DNA of 10,732 nucleotides, from NCBI GenBank assembly GCA_003516955.1, contig DPBN01000219.1, positions 1 to 10,732 on the forward strand. Direction: 5' to 3'. Within the stretch, counting starts at the first letter, position 1. Each line of letters starts with the position of its first letter. The DNA is from Armatimonadota bacterium. GTDB lineage: Bacteria > Armatimonadota > Fimbriimonadia > Fimbriimonadales > Fimbriimonadaceae. This document shows positions 1-5,482 of the stretch, in pieces. The translations under genes were made by a program, and so were the position numbers. The notes below the pieces were generated by a model. It made no database searches. It worked only from the letters and a program-made list of their open reading frames with translations, and had not been told where the DNA came from.

Positions 1-68
1 CCTCGGGTGGGGGTGTCTTCCGACTCGGCTCCGCCGCAGCTCCCAAGAGTGAGGACGGACCGCGGCCC

Positions 69-287
69 GTGCGGTGGAAGTGGCTGGCGCTGGTGCCGCT
101 CGTCGTGCTCGCCCTCTGGAAGAGCACCTGGGCCTTCGGGCTGGTGACGGACACCGCGTTCCAGCTGACCTACCCGGGGCGGAAGGTGACCTATGCCCTG
201 TGGGCCACGGTGGTCCTGCCTGTGATCGGCGCGGCCATCCTCGCGTCGTATGCCGCGCTCGTCCGCTCCAAGCGCCGGCGCTGGTGA
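69..287 (+). CDS. Small two-helix membrane protein, unknown function
   Basis: I do not recognise this 72-residue protein. It has two hydrophobic stretches, at about residues 5-24 and 41-65, each long enough to cross the membrane, joined by a short polar loop. The C-terminus is strongly basic (RSKRRRW), which by the positive-inside rule suggests that both ends face the cytoplasm. The start is GTG. The reading frame stays open to the left edge of the window, so this could be the tail of a larger protein. However, by my hand count 69 of 72 codons from the GTG onward end in G or C, against 15 of 22 codons before it. That shift favours a real start at 69. There is no well-spaced ribosome binding site (GAGG lies 14 bases upstream), so the start stays uncertain. 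The E2 gene follows after 51 bases. Confidence 0.55.
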   Translation: MRWKWLALVPLVVLALWKSTWAFGLVTDTAFQLTYPGRKVTYALWATVVLPVIGAAILASYAALVRSKRRRW

Positions 288-326
288 TGGTCCCTTCCCG
301 GGGCGGGCCGGTTCGGAGCTTGAGGC

Positions 327-332
327 TAAAAT
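327..332 (+). promoter_or_regulatory. Candidate -10 element for the E2 gene, possibly leaderless
   Basis: TAAAAT matches five of six positions of the bacterial -10 consensus and stands out in G+C-rich surroundings. It ends six bases before the ATG at 339, so a transcript started at the usual distance would begin at or next to the start codon. No convincing -35 box is visible at the right spacing. The only Shine-Dalgarno-like bases, TGAGG at 321-325, end 13 bases from the ATG, which is too far to be typical. Leaderless expression is an inference. Confidence 0.4.
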
Positions 333-338
333 AGCCCC

Positions 339-1595
339 ATGCCGGTGGAGATTCTGATGCCCGAGCTGGGCGAGTCCGTGCACGAGGGCACGGTCTCGAG
401 GTGGCTGAAGAAGGTGGGGGAGTTCGTCCGTGAGGACGAGCCGATCGTGGAGATCATGACCGACAAGGTCAACACCGAACTCCCCTCGCCCGCCACCGGA
501 GTCCTGAAGGAGATTCTGATTCCTGAGGGAAGCCCCGTCGCGGTCTTCGCGGCGCTCGGGGTGATCGAGGAGGCGGAAGGCGCGACCGCCGCCGTCGAGC
601 CCGCCGCTCCAGCCGAGCCCAAGGCCGAGCAGGCTCCCGCCCAGGTCCCGGCCGAGGCGCCGAGGGAGAAGACGTTCCTGACGCCGCTCGTTCGGGCCAT
701 GGCCAAGCGGCACGGAATCTCCGAAGCGGAGCTGGCGGTCATCCCCGGCACCGGGCAGGGTGGCCGAGTCACCAAGGCGGACCTGGAGGCCTACCTCGAG
801 AGCCGCGGCAAGAGCGCGCCTCCTCCCGCGCCGGCCGCCCAGGCCTCGCCCGCCGTGGAAGCCAAGGCTCAGAAGCCGGCGGCTATGCCTCCCTCGACCG
901 AGACGGTGGAGAGCCTCACGGGCCTTCGCCGGATGATCGCGGAGGCGATGGTTCGCAGCGCGCAGGTTCCCACCGTCAGCACCGTGACGGAGGTCGACGT
1001 CACGAGGATGGTGCAGTTCCGGGAGAGGAACAAGGACGCGTTCCAGGCCGAGCACGGCGTCAGGCTGACCTACACGCCGTTCTTCCTCAAGGCGCTGACC
1101 GAGGCGCTGCTGGAGTTTCCCTTGCTGAACTCGAGCCTCTCGGCCGACTTCCAGCTGACCCGGCACGCGAACGTCAACATCGGCGTGGCCGTCGCGCTGG
1201 GAGCGAAGGGCGACGAGGGCCTGATCGTGCCGGTTATCCGCGAGTGCGAGAAGAAGACCCTGGTGGAGCTGGCGAAGGAGGTGGACCGGCTGGCCAAGAA
1301 GGCGCGCTCGAACGCCTTGACGCTGGAGGACGTTCAAGGTGGGACGTTCACCCTCACCAACCCAGGAACCTACGGCGCCCTGTTCGGCACGCCGATGATC
1401 AACGCTCCCCAAGCCGGGATCCTCGGAACCTACGCCATCCGGAAGATGCCGGTTGTGATCGACGACATGATCGCCATCCGGTCGGTCATGAACCTCGTGC
1501 TGACGTACGATCACCGGCTGGTGGACGGCCTGCTCGCAGGCCGGTTCCTCGCCGCCGTGAGGGAGAAACTCGAGAAGTTCGATTTCTTCCGCTGA
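339..1595 (+). CDS. Dihydrolipoamide acyltransferase, E2 of a 2-oxo acid dehydrogenase complex
   Basis: This 418-residue protein is the E2 core of a pyruvate, 2-oxoglutarate or branched-chain 2-oxo acid dehydrogenase complex. It moves an acyl group from lipoyl-lysine to coenzyme A in the cytoplasm. Residues 1-78 form one lipoyl domain with the acceptor lysine K43 in TDKVNTE. An Ala/Pro-rich linker follows (about 79-110), then a peripheral subunit-binding domain at about 113-154 (TPLVRAMAKRHGIS...GTGQGGRVTKADL), which docks E1 or E3. A second Ala/Pro linker (155-187) leads to the catalytic domain (about 190-418). That domain carries the chloramphenicol-acetyltransferase-fold signature DHRLVDG with catalytic H392 and D396, preceded by TFTLTNPGTYG and PMINAPQAGILG. 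Length and order are normal for a one-lipoyl E2. Substrate cannot be set from sequence alone, and no E1 or E3 gene lies in the window, so I give no symbol. Confidence 0.95.
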   Translation: MPVEILMPELGESVHEGTVSRWLKKVGEFVREDEPIVEIMTDKVNTELPSPATGVLKEILIPEGSPVAVFAALGVIEEAEGATAAVEPAAPAEPKAEQAPAQVPAEAPREKTFLTPLVRAMAKRHGISEAELAVIPGTGQGGRVTKADLEAYLESRGKSAPPPAPAAQASPAVEAKAQKPAAMPPSTETVESLTGLRRMIAEAMVRSAQVPTVSTVTEVDVTRMVQFRERNKDAFQAEHGVRLTYTPFFLKALTEALLEFPLLNSSLSADFQLTRHANVNIGVAVALGAKGDEGLIVPVIRECEKKTLVELAKEVDRLAKKARSNALTLEDVQGGTFTLTNPGTYGALFGTPMINAPQAGILGTYAIRKMPVVIDDMIAIRSVMNLVLTYDHRLVDGLLAGRFLAAVREKLEKFDFFR

Positions 1596-1610
1596 GGGCC
1601 CCCGAGGCCC
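1596..1610 (+). terminator. GC hairpin after the E2 stop codon
   Basis: GGGCC at 1596-1600 and GGCCC at 1606-1610 form a perfect five-pair stem with a CCCGA loop, starting directly after the E2 stop codon. Only two T residues follow, so it lacks the U-tract of a standard intrinsic terminator. It may act weakly or simply cap the transcript. The candidate -35 box of the next gene starts at the next base. Confidence 0.3.
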
Positions 1611-1639
1611 TTGCGCCAGAGCCGGCCTTCGCGTATAGT
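1611..1639 (+). promoter_or_regulatory. Candidate sigma-70-type promoter of the prepilin gene
   Basis: TTGCGC (1611-1616) and TATAGT (1634-1639) are separated by exactly 17 bases. The -10 hexamer matches five of six consensus positions and the -35 matches three. The spacing and the position, about 35 bases before the ATG and outside any gene, make this the best-formed promoter in the window. It implies a leader of roughly 28-30 bases that includes a small hairpin and the ribosome binding site. Confidence 0.5.
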
Positions 1640-1644
1640 GGGTT

Positions 1645-1659
1645 GCCCGAAAAACGGGT
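1645..1659 (+). other. Small leader hairpin before the prepilin ribosome binding site
   Basis: GCCCG (1645-1649) and CGGGT (1655-1659) can pair around an AAAAA loop: four Watson-Crick pairs plus a G-T wobble. The hairpin would lie within the first 15 or so bases of the predicted transcript, just upstream of GGAGG at 1663-1667. A 5' end stem could stabilise an abundant mRNA. That role is inference only. Confidence 0.3.
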
Positions 1660-1674
1660 TTCGGAGGTTCTGCA

Positions 1675-2454
1675 ATGGTGCAATCGAAAGCCTACCGAGG
1701 CTTCACGCTCATCGAGCTCTTGGTCGTCATCGCGATCATTGCCATCTTGGCGGCGATCCTCTTCCCGGTGTTCGCGCAGGCTAAGGCGAGCGCCAAGTCG
1801 GCGGCCTGCCTTTCCAACCTCAAGCAGATCGGCACCGCCGTGCACATGTACGGCGCGGACTACGACGACAGGACGGTCCTGACCGACTACGAGCCGACCT
1901 CGTGGGACCGGCCGACGTGGGCCTACCTGTTGTTGCCGTACACGAAGAACAGGGATATCAATTGGGACCCGGCGCGAACGATCCCCCAGGGCGAGCAGGT
2001 CTACGGCTACTACTGGGACGTGGTTCCGACCATCGCGATCAACGACGGCGGCTTCTCCGGGTATTGGGGCGGCACCTGCCAGTCCTACACGCCCTACTAC
2101 TACGGGCGCAGCCTGACGGGCATCGAGAACTTGGCCGAGCGCGCCGCTTTCATGCCGAACATGTGGGCCGGCACGAACGTTGGCTGGTACTACTTCCGCC
2201 ACTACCAGGCGAGCTGGGTGGACACGAGCCGCGAGTACACGACCTGGTCCTGGTACAACCAGGTCTGGCAGACGCGTCTTGCCCACGCTGGCAAGCAGAT
2301 TCCGACGGTGTACGGTGACAGCCACGCCGGGAAGGTAGGCCCAAGCAAGTTCATCACCTGGGACGAGGCGCCGGACCGCGCGACCTACTGCACGCTGTTG
2401 GAGCAGCGGGGTCTGGACAAGTTCTGGGGCGGCTATGGCGATGCGACGAAGTAG
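1675..2454 (+). CDS. Prepilin-like protein with N-terminal methylation motif, DUF1559 type
   Basis: This 259-residue secreted pilin-like protein begins with a type III signal sequence. The basic leader MVQSKAYRG would be cut by prepilin peptidase after G9, exposing F10 for methylation. E14 is the conserved Glu+5, and residues 12-32 form the hydrophobic helix that anchors and packs pilins. The segment after it (FPVFAQAK...CLSNLKQIG) is typical of the DUF1559 pseudopilins numerous in Armatimonadota and Planctomycetota. Near the C-terminus, H204 and D215 in [14 protein letters not shown] resemble the family's H-x9-DG motif in altered form (GDS in place of DG). The mature domain is unusually rich in Tyr and Trp ([22 protein letters not shown]) and has cysteines at 45, 135 and 239. 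GGAGG at 1663-1667, seven bases before the ATG, supports the start. The filament or surface role is unknown. The family assignment is firm at the N-terminus and weaker beyond it. Confidence 0.9.
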   Translation: MVQSKAYRGFTLIELLVVIAIIAILAAILFPVFAQAKASAKSAACLSNLKQIGTAVHMYGADYDDRTVLTDYEPTSWDRPTWAYLLLPYTKNRDINWDPARTIPQGEQVYGYYWDVVPTIAINDGGFSGYWGGTCQSYTPYYYGRSLTGIENLAERAAFMPNMWAGTNVGWYYFRHYQASWVDTSREYTTWSWYNQVWQTRLAHAGKQIPTVYGDSHAGKVGPSKFITWDEAPDRATYCTLLEQRGLDKFWGGYGDATK

Positions 2455-2623
2455 CCTGCTGCTGCTCGCCTTGCTCGTGGTCTCGTTGGCGGTCGGCTGG
2501 GGTTGCGCGTCGAAGATTCCGGGCGAGGTGGACGCTCCGCCGCCCGCGGGCGGTCCGAAGGCGTCGGATCGGCACCCGCCCGGCGTGACCGACGAGGAGG
2601 CCGCCAAGGCCAACCTGAAGTAG
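2435..2623 (+). CDS. Small putative lipoprotein overlapping the prepilin gene
   Basis: This encodes up to 62 residues and starts inside the last 20 bases of the prepilin gene in another frame. It has an N-terminal MRRS, a hydrophobic core ([14 protein letters not shown]) and a single cysteine at residue 24 in GWGCASK, which looks like a lipoprotein signal. The residues before Cys (Gly at -3, Trp at -2, Gly at -1) are not the usual Leu-Ala-Gly type, so lipidation is likely but not certain. The remaining 38 residues are Pro-rich and polar, with no domain I recognise. Two start codons are possible, at 2435 and 2441. GGGG at 2426-2429 is better spaced for 2441. The overlap suggests translational coupling to the prepilin, and the product may be a partner of it. 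The stop codon lies five bases from the end of the convergent ATPase gene. Confidence 0.65.
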   Translation: MAMRRSSLLLLALLVVSLAVGWGCASKIPGEVDAPPPAGGPKASDRHPPGVTDEEAAKANLK

Positions 2624-2628
2624 ACGGC

Positions 2629-3903
2629 TCAGTCGTCCAGCGTCTGGGTGTAGACCGCCCTCAGGACTTCCTCGGGGGTGGTCCACCCTCTCATCGCCTT
2701 TTCTCTGCCGTCCTCGAGCATCGACCGGTACCCTTGGTTGCGCGCAAGCTGCTGCAGCTCCTGAAGACCGGCGCGGCGCGCGATGGCGGCCCGGAACTCC
2801 TGTGTGCCGAGCACCAGCTCGAAGACGCCGATGCGTCCCTTGTATCCGGTGCCGCGGCAGTCGGCGCACCCCTCGCCCTTGAAGAACGTCGCTGAAGCGA
2901 GCTCCTCGGGAGTGAGCCCCAGCGCCAGCGCCTCTTCCTCGGTCGGCTGGTAGGGCTTGCGGCACTTGGGGCAGTTGAGCCGGACCAGCCTCTGGGCCAT
3001 GATGGCCACGAGCACCCCAGCGATCAGATAGGGCTCCGCCTGCATGTCGATCATGCGGCCGATGGATTCGACGGCGTTGTTGGTGTGCAGGGTGGTGAGC
3101 ACGAGATGCCCCGTCAGGCCCGCCTGGATGCCGATCGCGAGCGACTCCGGGTCTCGCATCTCGCCCACGAGCATCACGTCGGGATCCTGCCGGAGGAAGG
3201 TGCGCATCACCTTCGGGAAGGTCATCTTCTCGGTGACCTGCACCTGGACGATGTTGCGCTCGTACTCGTACTCGATCGGGTCCTCGACCGTGACGATGTT
3301 GCGCGACTTGCTGTCCAGCTGGTGCAGGCTGGCGTACAGCGTGGAGGATTTGCCGGAGCCCGTGGGGCCGGTGACGAGAATCAGGCCGTAGGGAACTTGG
3401 ATGGCCCTCTTCCAACGGATCAGGACGTCCTCCGGCATGCCGAGACGATCGAGGTCCACGCGCATCGCCGCCGGGTCCAGAATCCTCATCACGAACTTCT
3501 CGCCGTTCAGGCAGGGGATGCAGGAGGCCCGGGCGCTGAGGCGTCGGCCCATGAACTCCATGTCGATGCGACCGTCCTGCGGCTCTCGCGTCTCGTCGAT
3601 GCGCATTCCTGCGGCCAGCTTGAGGCGCGCCAGCACGTTGGTCGCCTGCTCCGGGGGAAGCTGGCCGGCGTCGACGAGCACCCCGTCCTGCCGATAGCGG
3701 ATGCGCAGCTGTTCCCGCTCCGGCTGAAGGTGGACGTCGCTGCTGGCGGACTCCAGGGCGTTGATCAGGATGTTGTCCACGATGCCGACAGCCAGCGACA
3801 TCTCCTGGCCGCCCATCTCGCGCATCACCCCTTGCTCCCGCAGGATCAGGCGGAACCGCTTGGCGGCGCCGAAGTTGGTTTGGGAATAGTCGCGCAGGTT
3901 CAT
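2629..3903 (-). CDS. GspE/PilB-family secretion or pilus assembly ATPase, short form
   Basis: This 424-residue cytoplasmic ATPase would power assembly of a type IV pilus or type II secretion pseudopilus. The N2 domain (about 35-150) includes the family segment SASSDVHLQPE. The ATPase core has Walker A GPTGSGKSS at 179-187, an Asp-box region around VTVEDPIEYEY at 204-214, Walker B VMLVGEMRD at 243-251 (E248 in the catalytic-base position; family members more often have GEIRD), and the His box GLTGHLVLTTLHTNN at 262-276. A zinc-binding tetracysteine (C311, C314, C346, C349) marks GspE/PilB/MshE rather than PilT, which lacks it. The N-terminal N1 domain of typical PilB/GspE (about 500-570 residues) is absent. 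Upstream in-frame sequence is antisense to the transporter gene, so the start at 3903 looks real. No pilC, pilM or other assembly genes are in the window. Whether it serves the adjacent prepilin is unproven. Confidence 0.92.
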   Translation of the reverse strand: MNLRDYSQTNFGAAKRFRLILREQGVMREMGGQEMSLAVGIVDNILINALESASSDVHLQPEREQLRIRYRQDGVLVDAGQLPPEQATNVLARLKLAAGMRIDETREPQDGRIDMEFMGRRLSARASCIPCLNGEKFVMRILDPAAMRVDLDRLGMPEDVLIRWKRAIQVPYGLILVTGPTGSGKSSTLYASLHQLDSKSRNIVTVEDPIEYEYERNIVQVQVTEKMTFPKVMRTFLRQDPDVMLVGEMRDPESLAIGIQAGLTGHLVLTTLHTNNAVESIGRMIDMQAEPYLIAGVLVAIMAQRLVRLNCPKCRKPYQPTEEEALALGLTPEELASATFFKGEGCADCRGTGYKGRIGVFELVLGTQEFRAAIARRAGLQELQQLARNQGYRSMLEDGREKAMRGWTTPEEVLRAVYTQTLDD

Positions 3904-3948
3904 GGGGTCTCGTTCGGGGGACGTTCTCGCCCCGGAGGTTCGTTCGCG
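3904..3948. promoter_or_regulatory. Divergent intergenic region between the ATPase and EamA genes
   Basis: These 45 bases separate two start codons on opposite strands. The region holds GGAGG at 3934-3938, a good ribosome binding site ten bases before the EamA ATG at 3949. I see no clear -10 or -35 box on either strand, so both promoters probably reach into the neighbouring coding regions or deviate from consensus. No clear Shine-Dalgarno sequence precedes the ATPase ATG. Confidence 0.35.
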
Positions 3949-4872
3949 ATGATGCCATACTGTGCGGTCGTGCCGTTCCGCCGGTCCGCCTTCAGCCTCC
4001 CGCTCGCGGCCACGATGCTGTTCTGGGCTTTCAACTTCGTCGCCGTCAAGCTGGCCTATCGGGAGGTTTCGCCGGCGGCGCTGGGCCTCGTGCGGACCGT
4101 GGCGACGTATCTCATGATGGTCGTCTTCACCGCGGCGTGCGGGGAGCCGCTGGGCTATCCGCGGGGTTCCGCGGCGAGGTTTCTGGCCATGGGCTTCGTC
4201 GCCTCGGGCCTGTACATGGTCGCGTTCTTGGAGGGGATGGGCCGCACCAGCCCGGCGGAGGCGGCGATCCTCCTCTCGACGTCGTCCCTGTTCGTGATGC
4301 TCCTGTCCGCGTGGCTGGGCTATGAGAGGCTTCGGCGGGGCACGGTCCTCGGCGCGCTGGTGGCCTTGGGCGGGGTCGCTCTGGTCGCGGCGCCGGAGCC
4401 GGGGTCCGCGGGTTCCCATCTTCTGGGCAACGGTCTGATTCTGCTCGGATCGGCGCTGTGGGCGGTCGGAGTGATGCTCGCCAAGCCGCTCTCTGAGGCT
4501 CATTCCCCCTATCGCGTGCTGATGCTGAGTCTGCCGGGCGCGCTGGTTGTGATCGTGCCGTATGGCCTCGGCGCGACGGTCCACACGGAGTGGGCCGCGC
4601 TGCACCCGATCACGCTGGCGATGGTGGCCTACGTTGCGGTGTTCGCCGGGGGCGTGGCCTTCTCGCTGTTCTATTTGGGCGTGCGTCAGGTCGGCCCGAC
4701 GGGCGCGATGCTGTACCAATACGCGGTCCCGCCGGCCGCCGCGCTGCTGGCTTGGGCGATTCTGGGAGACCCGGTGCGCCCGAGCCAGGTGGCGGGCATG
4801 GTTCTGACGTACGCGGGCCTGACGTGGGCGCTGCGGAGCCGGGTGGCTCCCCGGCCGACGGGGGAACCATAG
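3949..4872 (+). CDS. EamA-family (drug/metabolite transporter superfamily) permease
   Basis: This 307-residue inner-membrane protein has two EamA repeats and about ten hydrophobic helices, at roughly residues 16-38, 42-62, 75-95, 102-124, 131-148, 160-178, 187-208, 220-243, 252-271 and 278-295. Family landmarks include FWAFNFVAVKLAYREVSP in the first repeat, RTSPAEAAILLSTSSLFV at the end of the fourth loop, and GPTGAMLYQYAVPPAAALLAW with LGDPVRPSQVAG in the second repeat. Members usually export amino acids, other small metabolites or drugs by secondary transport. The substrate here cannot be told. The start at 3949 is supported by GGAGG ten bases upstream. A second ATG follows immediately at 3952 and is nearly as good. 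The gene diverges from the ATPase and precedes the grpE operon, with no functional link evident. Confidence 0.92.
   Translation: MMPYCAVVPFRRSAFSLPLAATMLFWAFNFVAVKLAYREVSPAALGLVRTVATYLMMVVFTAACGEPLGYPRGSAARFLAMGFVASGLYMVAFLEGMGRTSPAEAAILLSTSSLFVMLLSAWLGYERLRRGTVLGALVALGGVALVAAPEPGSAGSHLLGNGLILLGSALWAVGVMLAKPLSEAHSPYRVLMLSLPGALVVIVPYGLGATVHTEWAALHPITLAMVAYVAVFAGGVAFSLFYLGVRQVGPTGAMLYQYAVPPAAALLAWAILGDPVRPSQVAGMVLTYAGLTWALRSRVAPRPTGEP
4844..4869 (+). terminator. Candidate terminator hairpin at the end of the EamA gene
   Basis: Bases 4844-4852 (TGGCTCCCC) can pair with 4861-4869 (GGGGAACCA), giving eight pairs with one C-A mismatch around an eight-base loop. The stem ends just before the EamA stop codon at 4870-4872. 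The T-rich stretch (TTCTGTTTGTTGG) starts ten bases further on rather than directly after the stem, so termination strength is uncertain. The position between the transporter and the grpE operon makes it plausible. Confidence 0.4.
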
Positions 4873-4873
4873 G

Positions 4874-4879
4874 TAGAAT
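4874..4879 (+). promoter_or_regulatory. Candidate -10 element of the grpE operon
   Basis: TAGAAT matches five of six positions of the -10 consensus and lies 30 bases before the grpE start. No -35 match is visible at 16-18 bases upstream, where the EamA terminator-like hairpin sits. I found no CIRCE-type inverted repeat here that would suggest HrcA heat-shock control. Confidence 0.35.
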
Positions 4880-4895
4880 TCTGTTTGTTGGATCT

Positions 4896-4900
4896 AGGGG
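4896..4900 (+). promoter_or_regulatory. Ribosome binding site supporting the TTG start of grpE
   Basis: AGGGG, followed by TGAG, ends nine bases before the TTG at 4910. The next in-frame candidate, ATG at 4946, has no comparable site at the right distance. This favours the rare TTG start. Confidence 0.55.
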
Positions 4901-4909
4901 TGAGCATCC

Positions 4910-5482
4910 TTGCGAAAGCACAAGCACGAACAACCGAACGATGAGATGAAGACGGTGCAGGAGACTGAGACCACCGCGCAGGAGGCGCCCGTTCCTGCCG
5001 AAGAAAGCGCCGCTGGCGCCAGCCTCGAGGAGGAACTCGCACGAGCGCGGCAGGAGAACCAGGAGCTGAAGGACCAACTGCTGCGCACCATGGCCGACCT
5101 CCAGAACGTGCGGAAGCGGCATGCTCAGGAGAAGCAGGCCCTGCAGAAGCTCGCCGCCGAGGATCTGATCGTGGCTCTGCTGCCGGTGCTGGACAACTTC
5201 GAGCGGACCCTGTCCGCCATCGAATCCGGCGCGAGCTTGGAGAGCGTGGTGGAGGGAATACGGGCGGTGGACCGGCAACTGCGGACGACGCTCGAGGCCC
5301 GGCACTTGGTGCGCATTCCGGCGGTCGGCGCGGAGTTCGACGAAGCCGTCCACGAGGCCGTCGTGCTACACCCGACGGACGAGGTGCCGGACGGGACGAT
5401 CACGGACGAGCTGGAGCCCGGCTATATGCTCGGGGAGAAGGTGATCCGTCCGGCCAAGGTGCGGGTGGCCAAGGCGCCGTGA
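4910..5482 (+). CDS. grpE: GrpE nucleotide exchange factor of the DnaK chaperone
   Basis: This 190-residue cytoplasmic protein is a homodimeric cochaperone that releases ADP from DnaK. It has a charged, disordered N-terminus (1-38), then a long coiled coil (about 38-85, LEEELARARQENQEL...LQNVRKRHAQEK) containing the GrpE segment MADLQNVRKR. A helical bundle follows (LLPVLDNFERTL at 90-101), then the C-terminal beta domain that contacts DnaK: VGAEFDEAVHEAV at 139-151 and GYMLGEKVIRPAKVRV at 171-186. Length is normal. The start codon appears to be TTG, backed by a well-spaced ribosome binding site; an ATG at codon 13 is the alternative and would not affect the folded part. Unusually for grpE, the neighbours are glmM and coaX rather than dnaK, dnaJ or hrcA. 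Its last four bases overlap the glmM start (GTGA), which implies coupled translation. Confidence 0.95.
   Translation: MRKHKHEQPNDEMKTVQETETTAQEAPVPAEESAAGASLEEELARARQENQELKDQLLRTMADLQNVRKRHAQEKQALQKLAAEDLIVALLPVLDNFERTLSAIESGASLESVVEGIRAVDRQLRTTLEARHLVRIPAVGAEFDEAVHEAVVLHPTDEVPDGTITDELEPGYMLGEKVIRPAKVRVAKAP

Noticed and set aside
1486..2613. 375-codon - strand frame opposite the prepilin gene
   Set aside because: Arg/Val/Ala-rich composition and no motif; the + strand carries a clear prepilin with promoter and ribosome binding site.
3085..3948. Long + strand open frame running into the EamA gene (595 codons in total)
   Set aside because: The part before 3949 is antisense to the ATPase, whose motifs are unmistakable, and its translation is low-complexity (His/Asp/Leu/Val-rich) with no domain. 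High G+C keeps frames open by chance.
2354..3958. 534-codon - strand frame parallel to the ATPase
   Set aside because: It is a shifted frame of the ATPase gene, with Arg/Pro/Gly-rich composition and no motif.
3904..4719. Extension of the ATPase frame upstream on the - strand (696 codons in total)
   Set aside because: The extension translates to Arg/His/Gln-rich sequence antisense to the ten-helix transporter and does not supply an N1 domain.
4870..4909. CIRCE heat-shock operator upstream of grpE
   Set aside because: No TTAGCACTC/GAGTGCTAA-type inverted repeat is present.
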